A stretch of 5,281 nt of DNA, taken from positions 1 through 5,281 of the forward strand of contig CALAJG010000138.1 in the NCBI GenBank assembly GCA_937923375.1, written 5' to 3'. Below, piece after piece: positions 1 to 5,281 of this stretch (position 1 is the stretch's first letter; every line of letters begins with the position of its first letter). The notes beneath the pieces were generated by a model. That model was not told the DNA's origin. It ran no database searches and saw nothing but the letters and a program-made list of their open reading frames with translations. The position numbers were made by a program, and so were the translations under genes. This DNA comes from an uncultured Leucothrix sp. GTDB taxonomy: Bacteria; Pseudomonadota; Gammaproteobacteria; Thiotrichales; Thiotrichaceae.

Positions 1-1
1 G

Positions 2-484
2 GTTGATAAGGAGCATTTTAAAAAGGTGACGAGTTACCTCAAAAAGAAAGCGTTGGGTGACGGAAAAATTCTTGTCGGTGGTGATACCAAAGAAGGGTGC
101 TACGTGATGCCGACGATCATTGATGGGCTAAGCTCAGATAGCACATTGGCACAGGATGAAATCTTTGGTCCTGTTTTATCGGTAATCACTGTGGAATCAA
201 TAGAAGAGGCGATTGAGGTTGCAAACGATACTCAGTACGGACTTGCCGCGAGCGTGTTCACTGCAAACGGAAAAAAAGCGATTCGTGCAGCACGAGCGAT
301 TCGGGCAGGAACGGTGACTATTAACTGCTACGGTGAAGGTGATATTTCAACGCCATTTGGGGGCTATAAGCAGTCAGGATTTGGTGGGCGTGACAATTCT
401 TTGCATGCACATGATCAATACACCGAATTGAAAACTATTTGGATTGATTTGTCAGACCGTGCGCCTGAAGAGGCGGTGGATTGA
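2..484 (+). CDS. puuC: Aldehyde dehydrogenase, PuuC-type, C-terminal part (5' end outside window)
   Basis: This is the last 160 residues of an NAD(P)-dependent aldehyde dehydrogenase; the family is usually about 495 residues. The frame is open from the first bases, so the GTG at 26 is internal, and the catalytic cysteine and most of the cofactor domain lie upstream. Visible family motifs are DEIFGPVLSV, which carries the cofactor-contacting glutamate, then NDTQYGLAASVFT, and the C-terminal PFGGYKQSG motif. The tail SLHAHDQYTELKTIWIDL closely resembles E. coli PuuC (SLHALEKFTELKTIW by memory), the gamma-glutamyl-gamma-aminobutyraldehyde dehydrogenase of putrescine degradation. The next gene encodes a flavoprotein oxidoreductase that could make the aldehyde substrate, which supports an amine-catabolic role. 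A cytoplasmic location is expected. The aldehyde dehydrogenase family is certain; the exact substrate is inferred, because broad-specificity relatives share this tail. Confidence 0.9.
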   Translation, partial: VDKEHFKKVTSYLKKKALGDGKILVGGDTKEGCYVMPTIIDGLSSDSTLAQDEIFGPVLSVITVESIEEAIEVANDTQYGLAASVFTANGKKAIRAARAIRAGTVTINCYGEGDISTPFGGYKQSGFGGRDNSLHAHDQYTELKTIWIDLSDRAPEEAVD

Positions 485-528
485 TGAAAGCACGTTGTTT
501 GCTAAATATATTTGGTCAGCATACATGA
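484..528 (+). other. Possible 14-codon mini-ORF in the gene junction
   Basis: An ATG at 484 overlaps the aldehyde dehydrogenase stop (TGATG, 482-486). It opens a 14-residue frame, MKARCLLNIFGQHT, which ends in a TGA at 526-528 that itself overlaps an ATG at 525 (ATGA). A GAGG at 470-473 lies 10 bases before the ATG, a workable Shine-Dalgarno position. It could pass ribosomes from one gene to the next by translational coupling, or it could be chance. Nothing suggests that the peptide itself has a function. Confidence 0.15.
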
Positions 529-530
529 TT

Positions 531-534
531 AGAG
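531..534 (+). promoter_or_regulatory. Weak ribosome binding site used to choose the oxidoreductase start
   Basis: AGAG at 531-534 lies 8 bases before the ATG at 543. The alternative in-frame ATG at 525 has no purine-rich site in front of it and would depend on coupling with the upstream frame. This is the main reason for preferring 543. The motif is short and the support is modest. Confidence 0.35.
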
Positions 535-542
535 TGCAAAAA

Positions 543-1868
543 ATGCCACCTGAGGCTGGCCCAGCGGCATGGAATTCGATCCTGCCAGCGCGCATTCCTA
601 ATCCTGCTTTAAGTGAGCATTTAGACGCAGACTATTTGGTGATTGGTGCAGGCTTTGCCGGGCTGGCAGCGGCCAGACGATTGACGCAGTTGCAACTCGA
701 TGCAAGGGTCGTTGTGTTGGAAGGTCGTGAAGTCGCTACAGGGCCTGCGGGTCGTAACTCTGGCTTCATGATTGATCTGCCGCATGAGCTGACCTCAGAT
801 GATTATGCAGGGGAATCAGCAGAAAACGACCGTCGCCAAACAGCAATGAATCGGGCAGCGATTGAATTTGCCAAGACCACAGCGGTTGATTTTGCTATGC
901 CGAAAGAGGCACTGATTGTTAGCGGTAAAATTAATGCAGCGGCTACCGCTAAAGGCCTTAAGCATAACGCTGACTATGCAGAACACCTAAGTCGTCTAGG
1001 GGAGGCGTTTAAGTTGCTAGGCGCATCAGAAATGCAAGCGCTAACTGGGTCGGAATATTATCAGGGAGGGTTATGGACACCCGGCACCGCGATGCTACAG
1101 CCCGCACTGTATATAAGGGGTCTAGCCGACGGTTTGCAACAACAGGATGGCATCAAGCTATATGAGCAATCCCCTGTGATCTCGCTGGATAAAAACACCA
1201 GCGGCTGGTTCGTCAAAACGCCGACAGGTTCGTTGCAGGTCGGCAAAGTAATTATTGCGGTCAATGGCTTGATTGAGCATTTTGGTTTTTACAGCAGGCG
1301 ACTCATGCATTTGGTGCTATACGCCTCCATGACCCGTGCATTAACCGCTGCTGAAATTGAAAAACTAGGCGGTGAGACACGCTGGGGATTCACTCCGGCC
1401 GACCCGCTGGGTACAACGGTTCGGCGTATCTCTGGAACAGGAGGTGACCGTATTATCATTCGTAACTGCGCGACTTATGATCCGAGCATGACATCCTCGA
1501 ATGGAAGAATGCGATCCATCGCTCAAACTCATAGTGACAGCTTCAAGGCGCGGTTTCCGATGTTAGGAGATGTTGAAATGGAGCATTGCTGGGATGGACG
1601 TTTATGCCTTAGCCTAAATAATGTGTTTGCATTAGGTAAGTTGGATGAAGGTTTGTATTCAGCCTGTTGCCAAAATGGCTTGGGTACTGCAAAAGGCACC
1701 GTCTCAGGTATTATCGCAGCAGAACAGGCAGCCGGTAGCACGGAAACATTGATGCCGGAATATCAACCCGAAGCACTACCTAAAAAATTGCCCCCAGAAC
1801 CATTGATGTGGCTGGGGGCAAATAGTGTAATGAAATGGAAAGAGTTTCGCGCTGGAAAGGAGTTTTGA
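543..1868 (+). CDS. FAD-dependent oxidoreductase (DAO family), probable amine/gamma-glutamylputrescine oxidase-like
   Basis: This is a complete flavoenzyme of 441 residues, close to E. coli PuuB (about 426). Near the N-terminus, DYLVIGAGFAGLAAARRL (residues about 30-47) is the Rossmann dinucleotide fold with GxGxxG, and VVVLEG supplies the acidic residue (about 60) that binds the adenosine ribose. GPAGRNSGF (about 67-75) is the second flavin-contacting motif typical of glycine-oxidase/PuuB-like DAO proteins. Near the C-terminus, WDGR and CCQNGLGTAKG (about 375-385) match the region that closes over the flavin. No signal peptide is seen, so it is probably cytoplasmic. It follows the PuuC-type dehydrogenase closely in the same direction, so the likely role is oxidation of an amine (perhaps gamma-glutamylputrescine) to the aldehyde used by that enzyme. 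The start could also be ATG 525 (447 residues). The TTG at 444 would add 33 residues that look unrelated to the family. Another amine or amino-acid substrate is possible. Confidence 0.88.
   Translation: MPPEAGPAAWNSILPARIPNPALSEHLDADYLVIGAGFAGLAAARRLTQLQLDARVVVLEGREVATGPAGRNSGFMIDLPHELTSDDYAGESAENDRRQTAMNRAAIEFAKTTAVDFAMPKEALIVSGKINAAATAKGLKHNADYAEHLSRLGEAFKLLGASEMQALTGSEYYQGGLWTPGTAMLQPALYIRGLADGLQQQDGIKLYEQSPVISLDKNTSGWFVKTPTGSLQVGKVIIAVNGLIEHFGFYSRRLMHLVLYASMTRALTAAEIEKLGGETRWGFTPADPLGTTVRRISGTGGDRIIIRNCATYDPSMTSSNGRMRSIAQTHSDSFKARFPMLGDVEMEHCWDGRLCLSLNNVFALGKLDEGLYSACCQNGLGTAKGTVSGIIAAEQAAGSTETLMPEYQPEALPKKLPPEPLMWLGANSVMKWKEFRAGKEF
1782..1821 (-). terminator. Rho-independent terminator for the minus-strand pilY1-like gene
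   Basis: A perfect 10-bp inverted repeat pairs TTGCCCCCAG (1788-1797) with CTGGGGGCAA (1812-1821). The inner CCA (1800-1802) and TGG (1809-1811) can extend the stem past a two-base bulge. Read on the minus strand, the GC-rich hairpin is followed directly by six T (complement of the A run at 1782-1787), the classical intrinsic terminator layout. It begins about 67 bases beyond the pilY1-like stop codon. On the plus strand the hairpin is followed by AATAGTG with no T run, so it should act in one direction only. It lies inside the last 30 codons of the oxidoreductase gene. Confidence 0.8.
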
Positions 1869-1887
1869 TAGGCCTTAGTAGGCTCCC

Positions 1888-4800
1888 TTATTGTCCCTGC
1901 AGCCAGAAAACTTTAGGTAAGTAATCACCAAGATCGACGTTTCCATTTACTGTGTTTTCGTCAATTATTGGCCTTTGCATTTTTCCTACACGTATATCCA
2001 CAATATGGTTACAACCTTCATTTGAACAGTTAGAAGGCTTATTGAAAACCAGTGTTGGGGTGTCCGGTATGTCTCCGTGACCAACGATAATTGCCTCATC
2101 CTTTTCTGTCACAATGCCATCGCCATCCAGATCAGCAGCTGCTGCACCCGTCATTAAGTTTAAGGCGTAGACACGACTAAAGTTATTAGTTTTAGAAGAG
2201 CAACTGCCTGCGCCACCGGTTTCAACGGGCTGATCCGTTGAAGCAAACGTGGTAAACATAACTTTACCAGTGAACACTAGGGGTGAAGACAGCACTTTTT
2301 CACCTCTAGCACTTAAGGGTTTATACCATCCCTTATAGGTTGGTAGAAATTCATTACCCGCTAAGCTAGAAGGCTCGGCCAAATCGTTGATTGTTAATGG
2401 CTGTGGAACGGTTTCAGGTACATTCATAGAATTCTCGTCATACAGCACAAAAAAACTATCCTTTACATTAGAGTTTTTGGGATGAGCCCGATAGCCACTG
2501 CCAATGGTGATAATCGAAACAAAACGACCACCATGTTTAAAGAGAGAGACTTCAGGCTCATGGAAAAACTTTCTATTGTCGCTGCCGGCGTTGTTTCCTA
2601 AGTTGGCAAAGCGATAGATTCGGGCATCTTTACTGACATCATGCAAACTGGCGTCATCATCAACATCATCTACATTTAAGTCAGCGCGCCAGACATTGCC
2701 ACCAGTGTCGCCAAAGTAAAGGCGGTCAATCGACCCATCCCGATTGATATCCAGTATTCGAATGCTTCCAGGTACGCTATCTTGTATGCCATCTGTGGTG
2801 TTGGCTGACCAAATCAAATTGCCGGTTTTGGCACTGACAATGTAGACACCAGTACCGATGACATCTCCCTTGGTACGGGATGCGGCATCTTCCTCGTCAT
2901 AAACCGACGCATCATATCCACCGCCAAAGACCAGCACCTCTTCAAATATAACCGAACCAGAGCGCTTGTAGCGAAGCTTGCCAATTGCAGGTTTAGACCA
3001 AGTTTGACCGAGCATTGAAAACCCTCCGGTTTTATTACTGATCGTCCATAGCAAGCTGGGTTTTGAAGGATTGGTTACATCCAACGCATAGTAAGCATTG
3101 CCACCACGTCGCAAACCAAAATATAAATAGGCCTTGTCACCCTCGCTAGCACTGACTTTGCCATCCTTGTTTTTATCCTGAATCCACAGTGACATCTCAC
3201 CATCAACACCATAAATTCGCTTGATTGGGCCTTCCAGTGGTTTGTTCTCGTACTGCCCCTGAATATTTGCTAATAATGGAGAAGGCATGTACGCAAATAA
3301 TTCTTTTCCACCCCCATTAGCGCTGGCATCTGCGGTGTTAATCGCGTGTAGGAAGCCCTCATTTGTACCAAAGAAAATGACCTCTTTATCTGAGTAAGTG
3401 ACTACGGTCGGCTTGCTATGCAAAATATCGCCAATATGGTTACGTGAGGTTCCGTCGTCACCTGCGTAGCCTTGAATAAATCGAATTAAAGTCGTTTGTA
3501 AATCATCAGCTAAATTACCCGCACCCGATAAGGCTTGTTTGCTGACTGAGTCGATACCTAAAGCGACTAAAGAACTTCCTTTGTCAGTTAGAAGATTCCG
3601 GGCAGCGGGATCTAATTGGCTCGCAGCACCTCCGGATGTTACCGGGTTTGGTTTTTTCTGGTCCGTAGTGGTATTTGCAGCACTCCAAAAGTCAACTGCT
3701 TCAGGGTCTAAAATACCATCGGCGGTGACTGCCACATTGCCGTTGCGATCAACAATCTGACCTGCGTCATTAAGTTTATATTTCTTCAGGTTTCCCGACC
3801 AACGAGGGGTTGCACTGTTCTCGAATAATGGGATGTAAAGATTACGACTGTGGGCCAAACGAGAAGATGGGTCAACTGTATAGGCGGGTGCCGCGAAACT
3901 GCGGGCCGTTTTAGATACATCAGAAATAATCGCTTTAAATACAGCAGCCAAAGCCGCTGAGTCTGAAGCGGGAAAGTAGCTTCCTCCACCTGCTTTAGCA
4001 ACGGCGGATAAAAATGTTTCCGCCGTAGATCCCGCCTCAACATCGAAACCGATGGTGTAAGTGTTTACAATATTATCCCCGTCTATGTCTGCGTTTTGGT
4101 CTTTTGTAGCGAGGAATCGAGCTAACTCAGGGCCACAGCGGCCTGCATCATCCGCTTCTCCAAGGCAATCTTCTGTGGTGCCTAGCATTAGCTTAATTTC
4201 AACCATGGCCTGGTCTAGTTGGTCCTGATTTCTATTATATGGCCTTCCATCAGACAGCATCACAATGGCATTATTTTCGCACTGATCAGTAATAGGGGAG
4301 TTGTAAACAATATCGTCGCTGTCCAGCGAAACATTGTCTTCTGTTTCATCACAACTGTATTTTTGATGGTCACAACTGGTAGTTTCTACCGGGTATTCGC
4401 ATAAAATATCGCTGATCGTTGCGCAAGAGGTTGCTTCATTAGTTAAAACGAAGTTTTGGTTTGCCATACCAGTACATTGGTACTGTATTATTTGTTGCCC
4501 AGCACTGGTTGAAGAACCAGGGACATCCACACATTTGCCGCTGTGATCCGCAATTAATGTTCCACCAGATAGCTGAAACACTTGGTTGCCTGTGCTCTGC
4601 GAACCGCAGTTATAAAAGTCGATCTTTGCGTCATTTGCGGTACTTCCCGCAGTAACATCCATACAGGTGTTAATGCTAGAGTGGATTTTTACATAACCTG
4701 GCCTTGCTTCGGTTGTGTAAAATATTTGTTCTGTTGTGCCGTCACATAGTTCCTGTGTGAGGCTGATTCCATTGACCTCTAAGCACATATTATTAGCATG

Positions 4801-5281
4801 TGTTTTTATCGTGAAACTGTTTAATGCGTCAGGTATGCAAAGCCCTGTTTCCGGATGATAGACTCCATTAACACAGCTAGTTGAGCAATTGCTGGTCGTA
4901 TTTGTTGTACAGCTTGTATATTTGGGGTCGGACGCTAAACAATCTGCTTCGCTGCCGAGTGTGCAATTCTCGCCCCAGTTTTGTGTTGTTGTGATGCAAT
5001 TTGTTCCCAGACCACAGCTAAGATCGCCTTGAGCACAGGCCGCGCTCTCGATAAAACCAGTACAATTAATGCCACAATCCGGCACATCACAGATTGAAGT
5101 ATTACCCGTAGCAACTTGGGTAATTGAGCCCTGAGACGACCCTTTGTAGGTGGACGGGTGAGCCGCGTGATTTAGATTGGGCGCTGCTAAGCCCCATTTT
5201 GGTCTCTCGCCACGAAAGTAAAGTGCTGCCTCGTAGAAGGAATCAACAATTGGTGTTACCCCTCCCGGACTCCAACTCCCA
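1888..5281 (-). CDS. pilY1: PilY1/PilC-type type IV pilus tip adhesin and assembly protein with a lectin insertion (N-terminus outside window)
   Basis: The visible part has 1130 residues and its frame stays open to the right edge, so the GTG at 5083-5085 is internal and the signal peptide is not seen. Domain order: first half of a VWA domain with the MIDAS Thr-Pro (about 1-30); a cysteine-rich stretch (64-148); a ricin-type beta-trefoil (about 153-282); the second half of the VWA domain (about 333-465) with NNAIVMLSDG carrying the MIDAS aspartate and TYTIGF; a linker; and the C-terminal PilC/PilY1 beta-propeller (about 617-1025). The propeller carries typical motifs such as HSKPTVV, FFGTNEGFLHAIN, YFGLRRGGNAYYALDVTNP and FGDTGGNVWRADL. 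DINRDGSID (844-852) has the spacing of the calcium site known from Pseudomonas aeruginosa PilY1. Family members are secreted to the pilus tip or cell surface, promote pilus extension and mediate adhesion and surface sensing. The gene is usually in an operon with minor pilins, which would lie beyond the right edge. It converges on the oxidoreductase gene with 19 bp between the stops. Confidence 0.92.
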   Translation of the reverse strand, partial: GSWSPGGVTPIVDSFYEAALYFRGERPKWGLAAPNLNHAAHPSTYKGSSQGSITQVATGNTSICDVPDCGINCTGFIESAACAQGDLSCGLGTNCITTTQNWGENCTLGSEADCLASDPKYTSCTTNTTSNCSTSCVNGVYHPETGLCIPDALNSFTIKTHANNMCLEVNGISLTQELCDGTTEQIFYTTEARPGYVKIHSSINTCMDVTAGSTANDAKIDFYNCGSQSTGNQVFQLSGGTLIADHSGKCVDVPGSSTSAGQQIIQYQCTGMANQNFVLTNEATSCATISDILCEYPVETTSCDHQKYSCDETEDNVSLDSDDIVYNSPITDQCENNAIVMLSDGRPYNRNQDQLDQAMVEIKLMLGTTEDCLGEADDAGRCGPELARFLATKDQNADIDGDNIVNTYTIGFDVEAGSTAETFLSAVAKAGGGSYFPASDSAALAAVFKAIISDVSKTARSFAAPAYTVDPSSRLAHSRNLYIPLFENSATPRWSGNLKKYKLNDAGQIVDRNGNVAVTADGILDPEAVDFWSAANTTTDQKKPNPVTSGGAASQLDPAARNLLTDKGSSLVALGIDSVSKQALSGAGNLADDLQTTLIRFIQGYAGDDGTSRNHIGDILHSKPTVVTYSDKEVIFFGTNEGFLHAINTADASANGGGKELFAYMPSPLLANIQGQYENKPLEGPIKRIYGVDGEMSLWIQDKNKDGKVSASEGDKAYLYFGLRRGGNAYYALDVTNPSKPSLLWTISNKTGGFSMLGQTWSKPAIGKLRYKRSGSVIFEEVLVFGGGYDASVYDEEDAASRTKGDVIGTGVYIVSAKTGNLIWSANTTDGIQDSVPGSIRILDINRDGSIDRLYFGDTGGNVWRADLNVDDVDDDASLHDVSKDARIYRFANLGNNAGSDNRKFFHEPEVSLFKHGGRFVSIITIGSGYRAHPKNSNVKDSFFVLYDENSMNVPETVPQPLTINDLAEPSSLAGNEFLPTYKGWYKPLSARGEKVLSSPLVFTGKVMFTTFASTDQPVETGGAGSCSSKTNNFSRVYALNLMTGAAAADLDGDGIVTEKDEAIIVGHGDIPDTPTLVFNKPSNCSNEGCNHIVDIRVGKMQRPIIDENTVNGNVDLGDYLPKVFWLQGQ
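2098..2133 (-). other. EF-hand/dockerin-like calcium loop near the C-terminus
   Basis: Residues 1050-1061, DLDGDGIVTEKD, carry Asp at 1, 3, 5 and 12, Gly at 6 and a hydrophobic residue at 8, which is the EF-hand/dockerin loop pattern. It follows RVYALNLMTG, the last clear propeller strand. Confidence 0.6.
2725..2751 (-). other. Calcium-binding loop DINRDGSID, equivalent to the PilY1 regulatory site
   Basis: Residues 844-852 place Asp, Asn, Asp, Ser and Asp at positions 1, 3, 5, 7 and 9. This is the spacing of the calcium site described in P. aeruginosa PilY1 (Asp851, Asn853, Asp855, residue 857, Asp859), where calcium binding controls pilus extension and retraction. It is followed by LYFGDTGGNVWRADL, the expected strand. 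Function is inferred from family knowledge. Confidence 0.75.
3142..3177 (-). other. EF-hand-like calcium loop in the propeller domain
   Basis: Residues 702-713, DKNKDGKVSASE, fit a canonical 12-residue EF-hand loop: Asp1, Asn3, Asp5, Gly6, Lys7, Val8, Ser9, Glu12. It sits in an insertion between propeller strands, just before AYLYFGLRRGG. A second calcium site is the natural reading. Confidence 0.6.
4246..4251 (-). other. VWA MIDAS Asp-Gly element, second half of the split VWA domain
   Basis: Residues Asp344-Gly345 lie in NNAIVMLSDGRP, the hydrophobic strand followed by Asp-Gly that forms the third element of a metal-ion-dependent adhesion site. The preceding SPITDQC matches the SPI...C lead-in common in PilY1 proteins. 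The Thr-Pro element is far upstream at 5251-5256 (residues 9-10), in VTPIVDSFYEAALYF. The first element (DxSxS) would lie beyond the right edge. About 335 residues therefore separate two elements that are normally a few tens of residues apart. Confidence 0.75.
4435..4824 (-). other. Ricin-type beta-trefoil lectin domain within the pilY1-like protein
   Basis: Three consecutive units of about 40-45 residues repeat the same pattern: Cys-x-(Glu/Asp)-Val, then a second Cys, then Gln-x-Phe. Unit 1 has Cys166, Cys179 and Gln185-Ile-Phe. Unit 2 has Cys206, Cys225 and Gln233-Val-Phe. Unit 3 has Cys250, Cys269 and Gln275-Asn-Phe. This is the layout of ricin B / CBM13 beta-trefoils, where the QxW motif closes each lobe and CxDV begins it; here QxF replaces QxW in all three. 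Such domains often bind galactose- or xylose-type sugars. The six cysteines could form one disulfide per lobe in the periplasm or outside the cell. The fold assignment is strong from the repeat; the sugar is unknown. Confidence 0.85.
4837..5091 (-). other. Cysteine-rich segment (12 Cys in 85 residues) preceding the lectin domain
   Basis: Residues 64-148 contain twelve cysteines, from ICDVPDCGINC near the right end to ETGLC next to the lectin domain. The sequence between them is rich in Thr, Asn, Ser and Gly. Spacing is irregular (4 to 12 residues) and I could not match it to EGF, kringle or another named module. The even cysteine number and extracytoplasmic location suggest a disulfide-stabilised knot or stalk that presents the lectin. 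Four more cysteines (286, 294, 303, 310) follow the lectin domain before the VWA domain resumes, so the lectin is flanked by cysteine-rich linkers on both sides. Confidence 0.7.

Larger units (their letters stand above)
2206..3432 (-). other. PilC/PilY1 C-terminal beta-propeller domain
   Basis: Residues about 617-1025 correspond to the Neisseria_PilC (PF05567) type domain, a modified propeller essential for pilus biogenesis in characterised members. Repeating strand motifs are visible: KEVIFFGTNEGFLHAIN, KAYLYFGLRRGGNAYYALD, EEVLVFGGGYD, GTGVYIVSAKTGNLIW, DRLYFGDTGGNVWRADL and VSIITIGSGYRAHP. Two acidic calcium-type loops are inside it (3142-3177 and 2725-2751). Length and motif order look intact, with no frameshift. 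Confidence 0.88.

Noticed and set aside
26..28. GTG as start of the aldehyde dehydrogenase
   Set aside because: The frame is open from position 2 with family-like sequence before it, and the protein lacks its first two thirds, so the gene begins left of the window.
272..278. A7 run in the dehydrogenase gene as a programmed frameshift site or sequencing error
   Set aside because: The reading frame and family motifs continue intact on both sides.
444..446. TTG start giving a 474-residue oxidoreductase
   Set aside because: It would overlap the dehydrogenase gene by 41 bases, lacks a good ribosome binding site, and adds 33 residues that do not look like the family.
1061..1264. 67-codon antisense open frame within the oxidoreductase gene
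   Set aside because: It has low complexity and no recognisable protein features; it is a shadow of the real gene.
1871..1884. Small hairpin between the convergent stop codons (GCCT-TAGT-AGGC)
   Set aside because: The stem is only four or five pairs and no T run follows on either strand, so it is not a credible bidirectional terminator.
2863..2871. Lys-Gly-Asp tripeptide as an integrin-binding motif
   Set aside because: P. aeruginosa PilY1 uses Arg-Gly-Asp, and no RGD is present here. A lone KGD is too short to be meaningful.
3786..4043. 85-codon open frame on the minus strand within pilY1
   Set aside because: It lies in another frame of a well-supported coding region, with no domain signal or ribosome binding site.
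5083..5085. GTG as start of the pilY1-like gene
   Set aside because: The frame continues without a stop to the window edge and encodes the first VWA motif (VTPIVDSFYEAALYF), so this codon is internal.

Overview
The window looks like chromosomal DNA of a gammaproteobacterium, probably free-living or marine. The grounds are moderate GC content, a PuuC-type aldehyde dehydrogenase paired with a DAO-family FAD oxidoreductase (amine or polyamine catabolism), and a large PilY1/PilC-type type IV pilus tip protein. The genus cannot be fixed from the sequence. I see no tRNA, rRNA, CRISPR array, insertion sequence or origin.

Layout. Positions 2-484 (+) hold the C-terminal third of an aldehyde dehydrogenase whose start lies left of the window. 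Positions 543-1868 (+) hold a complete FAD-dependent oxidoreductase of about 441 residues in the same transcription unit. Between them is a 58-bp junction with a possible 14-codon mini-ORF (484-528) that touches the stop of the first gene and an alternative ATG of the second. After a 19-bp gap comes a convergent gene on the minus strand (1888 to beyond 5281). It is a PilY1-like protein with 1130 visible residues, and its N-terminus lies outside the window on the right. Its likely intrinsic terminator (1782-1821, minus strand) lies inside the 3' end of the oxidoreductase gene.

How the genes work together. The two plus-strand genes probably form consecutive oxidation steps: the flavoenzyme turns an amine into an aldehyde, and the dehydrogenase turns the aldehyde into the acid. 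The putrescine route through gamma-glutamyl intermediates is the best guess. The minus-strand gene belongs to a different system, type IV pilus assembly and adhesion, and is linked here only by position.

Most notable observation. The von Willebrand factor A (VWA) domain of the PilY1-like protein is split. The MIDAS Thr-Pro element (near 5251-5256) and the MIDAS Asp-Gly element (4246-4251) are about 335 residues apart, whereas a normal VWA domain has roughly 30-40 between them. The intervening sequence holds a 12-cysteine segment and then a three-fold repeat with the signature of a ricin-type beta-trefoil lectin. This suggests a pilus-tip adhesin with an added carbohydrate-binding module. It is a variant architecture of a known family, not a wholly new system. 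PilY1 residue numbers below count from the first complete codon visible (5278-5280).
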